From: Notospermus geniculatus
Lineage: Eukaryota; Nemertea; Pilidiophora; Heteronemertea; Lineidae
Assembly (NCBI GenBank): GCA_002633025.1
Contig: NMRB01000003.1
Coordinates: forward strand, 1,223,112-1,287,111
Length of the DNA: 64,000 bases
Reading direction: 5' to 3'
Below, piece by piece: positions 12,907 through 23,822 of the stretch. The number at the start of each line of letters is the position of its first letter. Positions within the stretch are counted from its first letter, which is position 1. Under the pieces are notes generated by a model. The model was not told where the DNA came from and made no database searches. It saw nothing but the letters and a program-made list of their open reading frames with translations. Position numbers and translations under genes: made by a program.

Positions 12907-13870
12907 TATACTTTTGCTCTGCATTGACACGATGTGTGGGCATCTTCCCTTTGAACCCGCCGTCATATTCGATTAAATAACTCTTTCTATTTCTTTTAGG
13001 ACCTTTTATTGCTAATAACATTATTAGTCACATAAAAAAGGAAATAAAGAGACATATTCATATGCAGGTGATTTGTTTATAAGCACGGAGACGCACGTTT
13101 GGAAATGGAAATAAATTTCACCACTGACATGGGCAATCAAACAGTATTTTTGTATTTTTTGTATTGTATTGGTTCCCATTGAGAAATTCAAAAGAAAAAT
13201 ACAGTGAGTAAGTGTCCGGGGCTGAGGCATCAAGAAATCAAACAGGAATCAAACAGTCGGTGATCTTTGAACTTTTCGTCCGGCACCCAAACCCGATGAT
13301 TTCTTGAAGGAATCAGCAAGTTTTAAAAAAATGGTACAGACAAGGATGTCGACAACAACGTGCTCAATTCTTTCCGTTGTCTAAATGTAAACAATAATAA
13401 ATACTCCCATTGGTCGAAATCTAATTATTCTGACCTCTCACCCCCAATCTGCATAACACAATGGGAATTCATCGAATGTGCATGCGTTGATCTCACCGAC
13501 GACGATCGGAAATTGCCGAGCGTAAAATTTCCGTTCGCAAATGAGGTCAGAGGTCCGCTTATGATAAAACCGAAACCTAAATTCGAGCCCGAGACTGGGC
13601 CGTCGATAGATGAATAGATAACAAAAGTTCTGTGTTTATTGGCTTATATACTAAATTAGGATGGTTTGGGAGGGAATCCGCATCCAATAGTCATTTTCTA
13701 CCTCATAGTCATCAGTAAAGTCGGAGAGATCGCCAAATTTCTACGTTATTAGCAGATCGTCGGTGCATTGGGATTTTACCACCAACCGGCTTGGGCTGGC
13801 ATCAGAGACAAGTAGGCCTAGTTCTATTCGGTGACACCAGGTGTTCATCCTCTGCCATGAAATATCAACA

Positions 13871-13954
13871 GTCAGAATGGCCGAGTGGTCTAAGGCGCTG
13901 CGTTCAGGTCGCAGTCCGGTCTTCCGGGCGTGGGTTCGAATCCCACTTGTGACA
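13871..13954 (+). tRNA. tRNA-Leu (CAG), array copy 2, acceptor-stem mismatch
   Basis: Same structure as copy 1 with two acceptor-stem changes: GTCAGAA at the 5' side and TTGTGAC at the 3' side. The first turns a G-T wobble into A-T, but the second creates a G-G mismatch at pair 5:68. A and B boxes and the downstream TTTT are intact. It may still be transcribed, but processing or charging could suffer, so this may be an incipient pseudogene. Confidence 0.9.
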
Positions 13955-14918
13955 TATACTTTTGCTCTGCATTGACACGATGTGTGGGCATCTTCCCTTT
14001 GAACCCGCCGTCATATTCGATTAAATAACTCTTTCTATTTCTTTTAGGACCTTTTATTGCTAATAACATTATTAGTCACATAAAAAAGGAATTAAAGAGA
14101 CATATTCATATACAGGTGGATTTGTTTATAAGCACGGAGACGCACGTTTGGAAATGGAAATAAATTTCACCACTGACATGGGCAATCAAACAGTATTTTT
14201 GTATTTTTTGTATTGTATTGGTTTATTGAGAAATTCAAAAGAAAGATACAGTGAGTAAGTGTCCGGGGCTGAGGCATCAAGCATTATTACATGTAGCCCC
14301 AGAATCAAACAGTCGGCGATCTTTGAACTTTTTGTCCGGCACCCAAACCCGATGATTTCTTGAGGGAATCATCAAGTTTTAAAAAAATGGTACAGACAAG
14401 GATGTCGACAACAACGTGCTCAATTCTTTCCGTTCTCTAAATGTAAACAATAATAAATACTCCCATTGGTCGAAATCTAATTAGTCTGACCTCTCACCCC
14501 CAGTCTGCATAACACAATGGGAATTCATCGAATGTGCGTTGATCTCGCCGACGACAATCGGAAATTGCCGAGCGTAAAATTTCCGTTTGCAAATGAGGTC
14601 AGAGGTCCGCTTATGATAAAACCGAAACCTAAATTCGAGCCCGAGACTGGGCCGTCGATAGACGAATAGGTGACAAAAGTTCTGTGTTTATTGGCTTATA
14701 TACTAATTAGGATGGTTTGGGAGGGAATCCGCATCCAATAATTATTTTCTACCTCTTAGTCATCAGTAAAGTCGGAGAGATGGCCAAATTTCTAAGTTAT
14801 TACCAGATTTAGTCACTGGGATTTTACCACCAACCAGCTTGGGCTGGCATCAGAGACAAGTAGGCCTGGTTCTATTCGGTGACACCAGGTGTTCTTCCTC
14901 TGCCATTAAATATCAACA

Positions 14919-15002
14919 GTCAGGATGGCCGAGTGGTCTAAGGCGCTGCGTTCAGGTCGCAGTCCGGTGTTCCGGGCGTGGGTTCGAATCCCACTTCTGA
15001 CA
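14919..15002 (+). tRNA. tRNA-Leu (CAG), array copy 3
   Basis: Identical to copy 1 in all stems. It differs only in the variable-arm loop (CCGGTGTTCCGG instead of CCGGTTTTCCGG). Anticodon CAG, discriminator A and downstream TTTT are all present. Looks functional. Confidence 0.95.
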
Positions 15003-15962
15003 TATACTTTTGCTCTGCATTGACACGATGTGTGGGCATCTTCCCTTTGAACCCGCCGTCATATTCGATTAAATAACTCTTTCTATTTCTTTTAGGACCT
15101 TTTATTGCTAATAACATTATTAGTCGCATAAAAAAGGAAATAAAGAGACATATTCATATACAGGTGATTTGTTTATAAGCACGGAGACGCACGTTTGGAA
15201 ATGGAAATAAATTTCACCACTGACATGGGCAATCAAACAGTATTTTTGTATTTTTTGTATTGTATTGGTTTATTGAGAAATTCAAAAGAAAGATACAGTG
15301 AGTAAGTGTCCGGGGCTGAGGCATCAAGAAATCAAACAGGAATCAAACAGTCGGTGATCTTTGAACTTTTCGTCCGGCACCCAAACCCGATGATTTCTTG
15401 GAGGAATCACCAAGTTTTAAAAAAATGGTACAGACAAGGATGTCGACAACAACGTGCTCAATTCTTTCCGTTGTCTAAATGTAAACAATAATAAATACTC
15501 CCATTGGTCGAAATCTAATTATTCTGACCTCTCACCCCCAATCTGCCTAACACAATGAGAATTCATCGAATGTGCGTTGATCTCGCCGACGACAATCGGA
15601 AATTGCCGAGCGTAAAATTTCCGTTTGCAAATGAGGTCAGAGGTCCGCTTATGATAAAACCGAAACCTAAATTCGAGCCCGAGACTGGGCCGTCGATAGA
15701 TGAATAGATAACAAAAGTTCTGTGTTTATTGGCTTATATACTAAATTAGGATGGTTTGGGAGGGAATCCGCATCCAATAGTCATTTTCTACCTCATAGTC
15801 ATCAGTAAAGTCGGAGAGATGGCCAAATTTTTAAGTTATTAGCAGATTTAGTCGGTGCATTGGGATTTTACCACCAACCAGCTTGGGCTGGCATCAGAGA
15901 CAAGTAGGCCTAGTTCTATTCGGTGACACCAGGTGTTCATCCTCTGCCATTAAATGTCAACA

Positions 15963-16210
15963 GTCAGGATGGCCGAGTGGTCTAAAGGGCGGCGCACACG
16001 AGCGACAATTTTGACCGATTTGTCGGCCGACTTGGCTTCCGACCGCCAAAGCGACAAGATTTGGCGCTTCTGATTGGCTGATGTCTAGTCGCACCACCAG
16101 TCTCGTCGGCGGTCGCCCAGATTTAGTCGCTCGTGTGCGCCGCCCTTTAGGCGCTGCGTTCAGGTCGCAGTCCGGTCTTCCGGGCGTGGGTTCGAATCCC
16201 ACTTCTGACA
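15963..16210 (+). pseudogene. tRNA-Leu (CAG) split by a MITE, array copy 4
   Basis: The first 23 bases (15963-15985, acceptor strand through D-loop) and the remainder (from GGCGCTGCG at 16150 to 16210) are the same tRNA-Leu as in copies 1-3. They are separated by the element at 15986-16146. The locus length fits exactly: 84 + 161 + a 3-base duplication = 248. The A box is broken and the D-arm cannot form around the insert, so the gene should be dead. Confidence 0.93.
15986..16146. mobile_element. 161-bp palindromic MITE inserted in tRNA-Leu
   Basis: The first 21 bases start AGGGCGGCGCACACGAGCGA and are matched perfectly by the reverse complement of the other end. Flanks are TAA (15983-15985) and TTA (16147-16149). 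The uninterrupted copies read TCTAAGGCG, so the insertion duplicated TAA with one later A-to-T change, the TWA pattern of PIF/Harbinger MITEs. The core GGCGCACACGAGCGAC is shared with the element at 49161. There is no coding capacity. A chance open frame runs through it, without meaning. Confidence 0.88.
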
Positions 16211-16475
16211 TATACTTTTGCTCTGCATTGACACGATGTGTGGGCATCTTCCCTTTGAACCCGCCGTCATATTCGATTAAATAACTCTTTCTATTTCTTT
16301 TAGGACCTTTTATTGCTGATAACATTATTAACCACATGAAAAAGGAATTAATTAAAGAGAAAGATAGAGGTGGATTTGTTTGTGCAAGGAGAAGCACGTT
16401 TGGAAATGGAAATAAATTTCACCACTGCCATGGGCAATCAAACAGTCGGTGATCATTGAACTTTTCGTCCGGCAG

Positions 16476-17504
16476 TAAAACCCGATTTTTCGACGGAACC
16501 TGCAAGTTTGTTTTAAAAATTCGGTCACCCATGAGGCGTTCGCGAAATTCAAGATGGCTGCCATTTCATGTTGTTGCCTGTGAATCAACTTATAGGTTTC
16601 TAGGCACAGGTTTTAGAGGTCAAGGAATCAAATGGAACCATTTCAAGGTCCACAAAATAAGAAAGATGGCTGACGAAGAAACGAAGAAATGGAAGACTTT
16701 GTCGATCTTCTCATATCTAAGCAGAATAGGATGCAAGCAACGAATTGATTTTTTTTGCGAAGTGATGAGTGATGAACGAGATATGAGGCTCATCAATCTA
16801 CTTAAAGGAGAACCTTAGCCTTCATTGAGCCGTGTTTGTATATGGAGTCTATCAAAAACATGATAAATGGTGGTATCATTGGGGATAGGAGAAGGCGGAA
16901 TGCATGGCGAATCGTATATCATGAGTTAATAATTCCGACAACAGGTGAAGCATGAGTAACTGTTCAGTTGGTATTTCTCCCGCATGTTACGGACGACCGA
17001 GCGCCGTGAGTCGGTGCCGAAGATACAGTAGGAACGAAAATCGCTCCTCGTCCTCAATATTCAAACTGGATGAGTTGATATAATTTGTTTCCTGGAGAAA
17101 AGTACAAGCTCGGGAGACCGGGAATTTTTCTCAGATGATTAATTACATAAGATCAAAAATAGATAAAGACCAACATGACAGCCCAAACTGCTTCGTTGCA
17201 GCTCAGTGTGGGACACGCGGCAGTGTCCGTATCTCTTTAGTCACCGTCAAAATTTGGTCGAAATTTCATCACCAATTCCGTTACTGTTCCAACGTGTCCA
17301 CTGGAATAATATTTGAGGATTTTGCAGATATATCCTCCCGCAGTTTGCAGCAGGGTGCCAAACATGCATTTTCTATCGGCAAAGTCCGTCACACCGGTTT
17401 ATTCGGCGTTGGAGCAAAGACGACCGGAGGCCCTCTCATTACTGTTTCGTCAAGAATGAGGTGATCACAGTTGATCACCTCTACTGATCAATTCGTGGGT
17501 GTGA
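16476..17504. other. gene-free stretch
   Basis: A 120-codon open frame (16456-16818) begins inside decayed array sequence and shows no recognisable domain. Another of 109 codons (17135-17464) likewise. Neither has support as an exon. Confidence 0.45.
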
Positions 17505-17589
17505 TCCTCGGTGGTATAGAGGTGAGTACCCCCCCTACACACACACACACAGTAACGCGGGAGACCCGGGTTCGATCCCGGCGGGAGGT
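17505..17589 (+). pseudogene. tRNA-Asp-like relic with a CA repeat in the anticodon region
   Basis: The 5' part TCCTCGGTGGTATAGAGGTG and the 3' part ACGCGGGAGACCCGGGTTCG, followed by ATCCCGG, follow animal tRNA-Asp closely, including A and B boxes. Where the anticodon loop should be there is CCCCCCCTA followed by about seven CA dinucleotides. The 3' acceptor strand (GCGGGAGG) no longer pairs properly with TCCTCGG. A long T tract follows (gtttttttct). It is a tRNA pseudogene or tRNA-derived SINE fragment. Confidence 0.75.
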
Positions 17590-19888
17590 AGTTTTTTTCT
17601 ATTTTTTCTCCGTCTGCCCTTGTTTCAGTTAAAGATGTGTTGCGTTCCCTCATCCATCGCCTGTTTAGAATGTTTGGCGGTCAATTTTTTTAATCAATTT
17701 TTAGTTTCTTGACTATTAGGAATGATCAATTAGGCAAGCTCGAACCCTCAGTTTATATATCCACCTCGAATGGGTTTATGAGTGGATCAAGATCCTCATT
17801 CTAAATGAAATGATACAGTCTACGTCTCTTTAATTGATGTTATTTCTCCGGTCCCATCGCTGGCTCCCAAAGCCGAGCTCATCGATTAATGCCAATTAAG
17901 AGAAATCCCACCACGAAAGCGATTCATTAACGTAACTTAAGTCAGATGGGATGACATCACTGTGTACTTGCTGACCCCTTGTGCAGCTTGAGATTTGGTA
18001 GAATTCAGAAGCTGCATTGTACTCGGTTTTATACCAAACACGAATGAAATTAGACTCTCAGCTGAAACGAAAACGCTGGAATTGTCTCTTTGGGCGGCCG
18101 CGAATTCTGGCTCGTTCATCAATGAGAAAAAGTGGCAACCAACAGCCAAATTTCTGTTATCTACATAAATCTGTGACCATCCACCTCGCCGACGGTGAAA
18201 TTCTCAGATTATGGAAGGAGAAGGGATGTTACTCGAAACTCTGACACTCGCGCGTTCCATGCGAAAAGCCACGGGATGGTACAGCTCCTGTCAATTAGGG
18301 TAAAGTACCATTTATTGTACAGCAACAGCTGTGTATTGTCACATAGAATCATTTCATCGACTTATTTCAACATCTAATTGGATTTATTTTAAATTTATGC
18401 CTCTGTTGTGTCCAATAATTCACGTGGTATCGCACAATTTGTGTGTGAATCAACGGTAAAGGTCGAGGCCATCATGGTAACGACTTGTGTTTTCCATTTC
18501 ACGTTTCGACGACAGCAACAACGAATGGTTGCTATAAAAGTGGGAATGAGTGCCCGGAGGAACGGAACGCAATTGATACACACGTGATTGATGAAGTTTG
18601 TCAGGTGCAAAATCTGAGAAAGCAGCCAAAAGTGCAGAAATTTTTGTATTTACGAAAAGTAAATTTGCTGATATCCTTGCCATGCGGGAATCTGGCAACA
18701 GGTTCATTACAGTATTCATCCGATAGTCCGAACAACCTGCACCGGGATGCTCCGCTCCGGGAATCTGTAACACGAAACTTGTTGAGATTCTTCCCGTGTC
18801 TATCTGCCGACATGGGAAACGTCCTTGCTGAATCTTCGTGTAAAATTCGATTCTTTTTACGAAATATTTCGTGCGAAAATCCCTGCCGAGCAGACAGCAC
18901 GGTTCAAGGGAAAGAACTTAACCGGTAACAGGTGACTCAAGTTTTTGGTAAACCTGAATCATGACTTCAAATATCGCTCCTTTTCTTAGCAGTACTCCGT
19001 GCAAGAAGTGTAAGCACACTGAACTGCCTTACCAACGAAGACAGGAAGACGAGGACAAGCAGAAGGAACACAGATAGCCGATAGTCATCTGATTATCACT
19101 ACAGAACTGTCCACCAACGATCCTGATCGCCGACAACATATCCGACAGAAGCGCTAGCAGGTGTCTGCTGACAACTGCCGCAGCTCCGATAGTTCAAAGG
19201 AAAGCTTGTGGGAACGGGAAGCATTGCCGCGGTGTAAGGTACTTGAGCTCCATGCAATGGAAACCATTATCGGTTTTGGTTCGATATCTATCAGTTTTCA
19301 ATGCTAAGTATGAACACGTCGGAGCAAATGGAGTTGGTTCTGCTGTGTGTGACGGATGGCATACCCTTTTCACTCTTCTCAAACGGCCTTGTGCTTGCTC
19401 CGTCAAGAACTAGTTCTTCTTTAGCAGCCGACAGAAGAGTCGGAAGTTGTTCTGTGAGGTTGCCTTGAACGTTTGAATCCAAGGATGATAACTTCCAGAA
19501 TGGAATTACAAGGCATACTTGAGTACTTGTTTAGTGTTTTCTTGTTTTACATATCCCAGGTCGTTGGCACTTGGTTTAGCAAACGAGAGAGGATAACGAA
19601 GCTAGCTGTTTGATAACATATTCGTTCGAACTGTATTTGAGCTTCTGCAGCTAATCTCTGGCGCCGCTCGAACTAAACCACCATTTCTAGACAGAGTTTC
19701 GGCAAGGAAAGGTTGTTTACTTGATTTCTTTTTTCTTCTTGAAGGCGTTTCAACGTCGTTGCACATGGTAATCCCACTTTCCTTTCGGTGGAAATGCTCT
19801 AATTTTTCTTATCTCGGCCACCCAGGGAAGTCTGACTGACTATTTCTTAAAGATCGAAGCTGCCGAATACAGGAGAACATGAGGCGTC
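17590..19888. other. gene-free stretch
   Basis: A 147-codon plus-strand frame (18485-18928) and a ~107-codon minus-strand frame overlap each other and have no recognisable domain. No gene is claimed. Confidence 0.45.
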
Positions 19889-20862
19889 CTATTGTAATGG
19901 ATCTTAGTTCCATTGGGTCCCGGCCTCCACGAAACAACCGAAGTACATACAAGCATTCGGTCAACAAGCCGAGAGGAACCTGCTGAGAGGTGATGGCCAA
20001 TGGACAATGACGAGGACCTTCAGATTCGCAAAAGCCTCCTCATGCGGTGACCGTCAAGAACATGGTACTCGGCCCAGACTATTTTAATTGCCCATGCACT
20101 CTGTTGGACCGGACAGTTCGTACCCTAGGGAAGAATAAATATTTTCGAGAAGAAATTCCTTCTTTCTGCTCAGCCAAAACAAGTGGGAAATGACGGTTTC
20201 CACCTGTGTTTGATGGTTCTGCAGCAGGTTGCCTTGGGGTGTTCGGTATGGGAATCAACAGACAGCACCCAAATCTTTGTCCTGGACGAAAAGCAGGCAA
20301 AATGTATGATTTTCGTTTTCTTGAACATAATGCATTAAGTGCATACATATTCACATATCCAACAGAAAAACGACACAGATATTGGAATCGATATTGGATA
20401 AAGTTGTCAGAATACTAAACGGCCATGATAAATTGATGCAAGTTTTTACATAGAATATCCTGTGAATTTTAAAAATCATACTCGAACGGTCAATTTATCG
20501 TTGTCGTTTTTTCCGCCACCAATCTGCTGGAATGAAATTACATGTAAATAGAACGGCATGGCCTCTGCTAGAAGCAGATACGTCTGGAACAAGCTACAAG
20601 CAAGAGAAACTTGACTGAGTAAGAACCAGCCTCAAGCAGGACAAATGAACAAATTAATGAAAGTATCACCATTGGAAGAAACAAGGGGTGAGTCACAAAC
20701 CAGAGCCACAAAAACAATCTATTGGCACCAGAGCAGCAGCTTTACAAACAACAACTGACATCATCCTTGACATCTGCAGGAAAAATACAGAGACGACCAT
20801 CAGCCAGCTGAACAGAAGGGGCCAGGTTTGGATCTGCCGTCTCAGAGCATGGGGCTGTCGAC

Positions 20863-20900
20863 TCGGCTTGGACGCCGAGTTACCTCAGGCGTTTGTTGCG
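20863..20900. repeat. micro-inverted segment relative to copy 2
   Basis: Downstream of GGGGCTGTCGAC the sequence here (GGCTTGGACGCCGAGTTACC and on) is the reverse complement of that at 23636-23673 in the other copy, while both flanks stay colinear. The inverted tract is about 38 bases. Confidence 0.7.
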
Positions 20901-21039
20901 AATGTGGCGAGTGCCTGAACTCATCCAACAACCTGTCCCCTGACGGATGACCAGTCAAGAAGAATTCTGGCCGGAACCTACCACCTTGAAAGCAAAGCTT
21001 TCGGCAACGGCAGAGGACTGTACGATTGTACTATACCCC

Positions 21040-21119
21040 CAGTTATGGCACGATTTCACCCGCCGGCCATCTAGGGTTTCGTTGTAGTGGTCGGTGAGGT
21101 GGTTGACGCTTTGGCCTCC
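21040..21119 (+). repeat. SINE fragment (same family as 60921)
   Basis: CAGTTATGGCACG, CACCCGCCGGCCAT, GTAGTGGTCGG and GCTTTGGCCTCC match the 5' part of the SINE at 60921-61190 (CAGCTATGGCACG, AACCCGCCGGCCAT, CTAGTGGTTTG, CGTTGGCCTAA). The 5S-like 3' part is absent, so the copy is truncated. Confidence 0.6.
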
Positions 21120-21551
21120 CCGGATGGTCAGCACACTTGGACGCATGAGCGCCTGTATGAACTGTCACGCAAGATGTGTTACGTAATGAGATTAGATTAC
21201 TCAAGCCATTACGCAGGCAAGAGGTCATCTCCTTGTTCATGTTACTGAATAGTTGATTACGTGCTGTAATGGTTATGATCAAGTATCTAGTTACATTGTA
21301 CTTGCAGATGTACTGGTAAACATTCTATACAAATTCAAAACAAACGATTACAGAAAAAGAAACTGTTCCGTCTTCACTTGGCTCAAAGTGTGTAGGTGGA
21401 AGTATATGCCGCAACAGTAACCCGTATCCATTTTCTATGTCAAAGTGATGTATCGAGATAATGGACCGTAACTTCATGATCGGCCGATCGGAAAGCCTGG
21501 CTTTCTCTATTTCGCATCCATCAGTGGAATGAAGTGCTTTGAAGAACACCG

Positions 21552-21803
21552 TCATGACCGTCTGGCGTGCAGAAGGTCTGTCAAAGTATCCACCCGCTGT
21601 ATCATCACAGCATGACTTCTCCACTTATTTTTCACCTCGAAGCTGTCGAAAGAAATAGGACCAGGGTGAAAAAGATTACCTTGGGAGCCGCGGGGTGATT
21701 CACCGGGTATTGTATCATCAGCCACACCTTCAATCCAATCTACCAAACCACCTTGCTCCTCGGTGGCCTTCATCAACCCAAATTCCTCTTTTCCTGTGTT
21801 CAA
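21552..21803 (-). other. minus-strand open frame conserved in both duplicate copies
   Basis: An 83-codon frame beginning MNTGKEEFGLMKATEEQGGL. Its partner at 24297-24584 differs by one residue over the first ~80 codons, and an AA-GGTAATC donor-like site follows SPRGSQ. A second shared frame (21325-21624, HSTDGCEIEKARLSDRPIMK) lies downstream. I recognise no family. Conservation between recent duplicates is weak evidence of coding, so this may be a remnant of transposon or host exon. Confidence 0.25.
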
Positions 21804-21996
21804 TCATTTGACGCAGAGGTGAGTTTGCAAAAGTGTGTGACTCAAACCCTTGGGCGTTTTACATAGTCTTTACGGGAGAATGCGATCACCAGTGTCATCA
21901 ATCATTCCTTCCGTCAGAATGCCTCGATTTTGCGTGATAACCCTTGGTTAGCTTCGACAGGAGTTGATGCATCTATCGTATTGCCTGTGCATCTGT

Positions 21997-22025
21997 GCAC
22001 ATGCTAAATGCAGTTTAGCATGTGC
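21997..22025. repeat. perfect 12-bp stem-loop
   Basis: GCACATGCTAAA, loop TGCAG, then TTTAGCATGTGC. The same hairpin occurs in copy 2 at 24778-24806. Function unknown. Confidence 0.7.
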
Positions 22026-22079
22026 ATTCCATAGCAAGGAAGATGTGACCGGATTGTCACGCTGCGGCAATTTCGACTG

Positions 22080-22417
22080 NNNNNNNNNNNNNNNNNNNNN
22101 NNNNNNNNNNNNNNNNNNNNNNNNNNNNNNNNNNNNNNNNNNNNNNNNNNNNNNNNNNNNNNNNNNNNNNNNNNNNNNNNNNNNNNNNNNNNNNNNNNNN
22201 NNNNNNNNNNNNNNNNNNNNNNNNNNNNNNNNNNNNNNNNNNNNNNNNNNNNNNNNNNNNNNNNNNNNNNNNNNNNNNNNNNNNNNNNNNNNNNNNNNNN
22301 NNNNNNNNNNNNNNNNNNNNNNNNNNNNNNNNNNNNNNNNNNNNNNNNNNNNNNNNNNNNNNNNNNNNNNNNNNNNNNNNNNNNNNNNNNNNNNNNNNNN
22401 NNNNNNNNNNNNNNNNN
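22080..22417. other. assembly gap (338 N)
   Basis: A run of N between the two copies of the 2.2-kb duplication. Any frames translated across it are meaningless. Confidence 0.99.
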
Positions 22418-22664
22418 ATAGACAAATCCCAAATTCCAAGTTCTGCGCACTTCCGCCGAAATAGCAACAAGAACCTCGATCTGAAACCAGCTGACGTGAC
22501 GCAATCCGTGATTCAGCAATGGTCAAGTCTGACGTAACGTCGTCCAAGTCACTGTCGTGGGGTTCTCTGCGTCACGTCATTCAGTTTCAGACCGAGGTTC
22601 TTGTTGCTATTTCGGCGGAAGTGCGCAGATCTTTCCCGTTTACGTCAATTTGGGATTTGTCTAT
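22418..22664. mobile_element. 247-bp foldback element
   Basis: The left arm starts ATAGACAAATCCCAAATT and the right arm in reverse complement starts identically. The arms share about 100 bases, including TGCGCACTTCCGCCGAAATA and GCAACAAGAACCTCG, with a ~25-base indel (ACGTAAACGGGAAAG). The unpaired centre is about 60 bases. The left flank is in the gap, so no target duplication can be read. No ORF; a non-autonomous foldback transposon. Confidence 0.8.
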
Positions 22665-23822
22665 TGGAATGGATCTTAGTATCGTTGGGTCCCGGCCTCC
22701 ATGAAACAATCGATTAAAGTACAAAAAGCAAAAAGCCGAGAGGAACCTTCTGAGTGGGAATGGTCAATGGACGATGACGAGGCCCTTCAAATTTACCAAA
22801 GCCTCATCATGCGGTGACCGTCAAGAACATGGTACTGACTCGGCCTAGACTGTTTTAATTGCTCACGCACTCTGTTGGACCGGACAGTTCGTACCCTAGG
22901 GAAGAATAAATATTTTCCAGAAGAAATTCCTTCTTTCTGCTCAGCCAAAACAAGTGGGAAATGACGGTTTCCACCTGTGTTTGATGGTTCTGCAGCAGGT
23001 TGCCTTGGGGTGTTCGGTATGGGAATCAACAGACAGCACCCAAATCTTTGTCCTGGACGAAAAGCAGGCGAAATGTCTGACTTTCGTTTTCTTGAACATA
23101 ATGCATTAAGTGCATACATAGTCACATATCAAACAGAAAAACGACAGATATTGGAAACGATATTGGATAAAGTTGTCAGAATACTAAACGGCCATGATAA
23201 ATTGATGCAAGTTTTTACATAGAATATCCTATGAATTTTAAAAATCATACTCGAACGGTCAATTTATCGTTGTCGTTTTTTCCACCACCAACCTGCTGGA
23301 ATGAAATTACATGTAAAGAGAAAGGCATGGCCTCTGCTAGAAGCAGATACGTCTGGAACAAGCTACGTCAGAGCAAGAGAAACTTGCCTGAGTAAGAACC
23401 AGCCTCAAGCAGGGCAAATGAACAAATTAATGAAAGTATCACCATTGGAAGAAACAAGGGGTGAGTCACAAACCAGAGCCACAAAAACAATCTATTGGCA
23501 CCAGAGCAGCAGCTTTACAAACAACAACTGACATCATCCTTGACATCTGCAGGAAAAACGCAGAGACGACCATCAGCCAGCTGAACAGAAGGGGCCAGGT
23601 TTGGATCCGCCGTCTCAGAGCATGGGGCTGTCGACAAAACAGACTCCTGACGAGGTAACTCGGCGTTCAAGCCAAATGTGAATGTGGGTGAATGCCTGAA
23701 ATAATCCAACAACTTGTCTGCCTGACGGATGACCAGTTGAGAGTCTGGCCGGAACCAACCATCTTGAAGGCAAAGCTTTTGGGAACGGCGGAGGACCTGC
23801 GGTGTACGGTTGTACTGTACCC

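Larger units (their letters stand above)
12125..16475 (+). repeat. tandem array of four ~1.05-kb units, each with one tRNA-Leu
   Basis: Four head-to-tail units share a block beginning CTAAATGTAAACAATAATAA (at 12152, 13381, 14437 and 15475), then a 400-500 bp spacer, then a tRNA-Leu gene (12823, 13871, 14919, 15963), then a ~450-bp tail that includes tttaggaccttttattgcta. tRNA-to-tRNA spacing is 1048, 1048 and 1044 bases. Units are nearly identical apart from small indels, implying recent duplication or homogenisation. Unit 1 carries about 180 extra bases between ~12620 and 12801. The array decays after ~16475. Local tRNA amplification of this kind, by unequal exchange, is known in animals. 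Confidence 0.9.
19891..22079 (+). repeat. 2.2-kb direct duplication, copy 1 (runs into the gap)
   Basis: From AATGGATCTTAG (~19898) to CAATTTCGACTG at the gap edge, the sequence is about 90-95% identical by eye to 22665-24860, in the same order. Both contain the block GGTTCTGCAGCAGGTTGCCT, a SINE fragment (21040-21119) and a 29-base hairpin (21997-22025). Copy 1 has a 9-base insertion near 21551 (gtcatgacc) and one inverted segment (20863-20900). It may be a true duplication or two haplotypes placed in tandem. Confidence 0.85.

Noticed and set aside
14938-15129. Minus-strand frames reading SEVGFEPTPG (also 15957-16397)
   Set aside because: This is the antisense translation of the tRNA-Leu gene, a well-known artefact in protein databases.
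12125-16475. CRISPR-like regular repeat array
   Set aside because: Units are ~1 kb with conserved spacers and tRNA genes, in a eukaryotic genome; this is a tandem duplication.
21948-22547. Frames of 137-199 codons across the gap
   Set aside because: They consist mostly of N's; the real sequence at either end is a duplication edge and a foldback.
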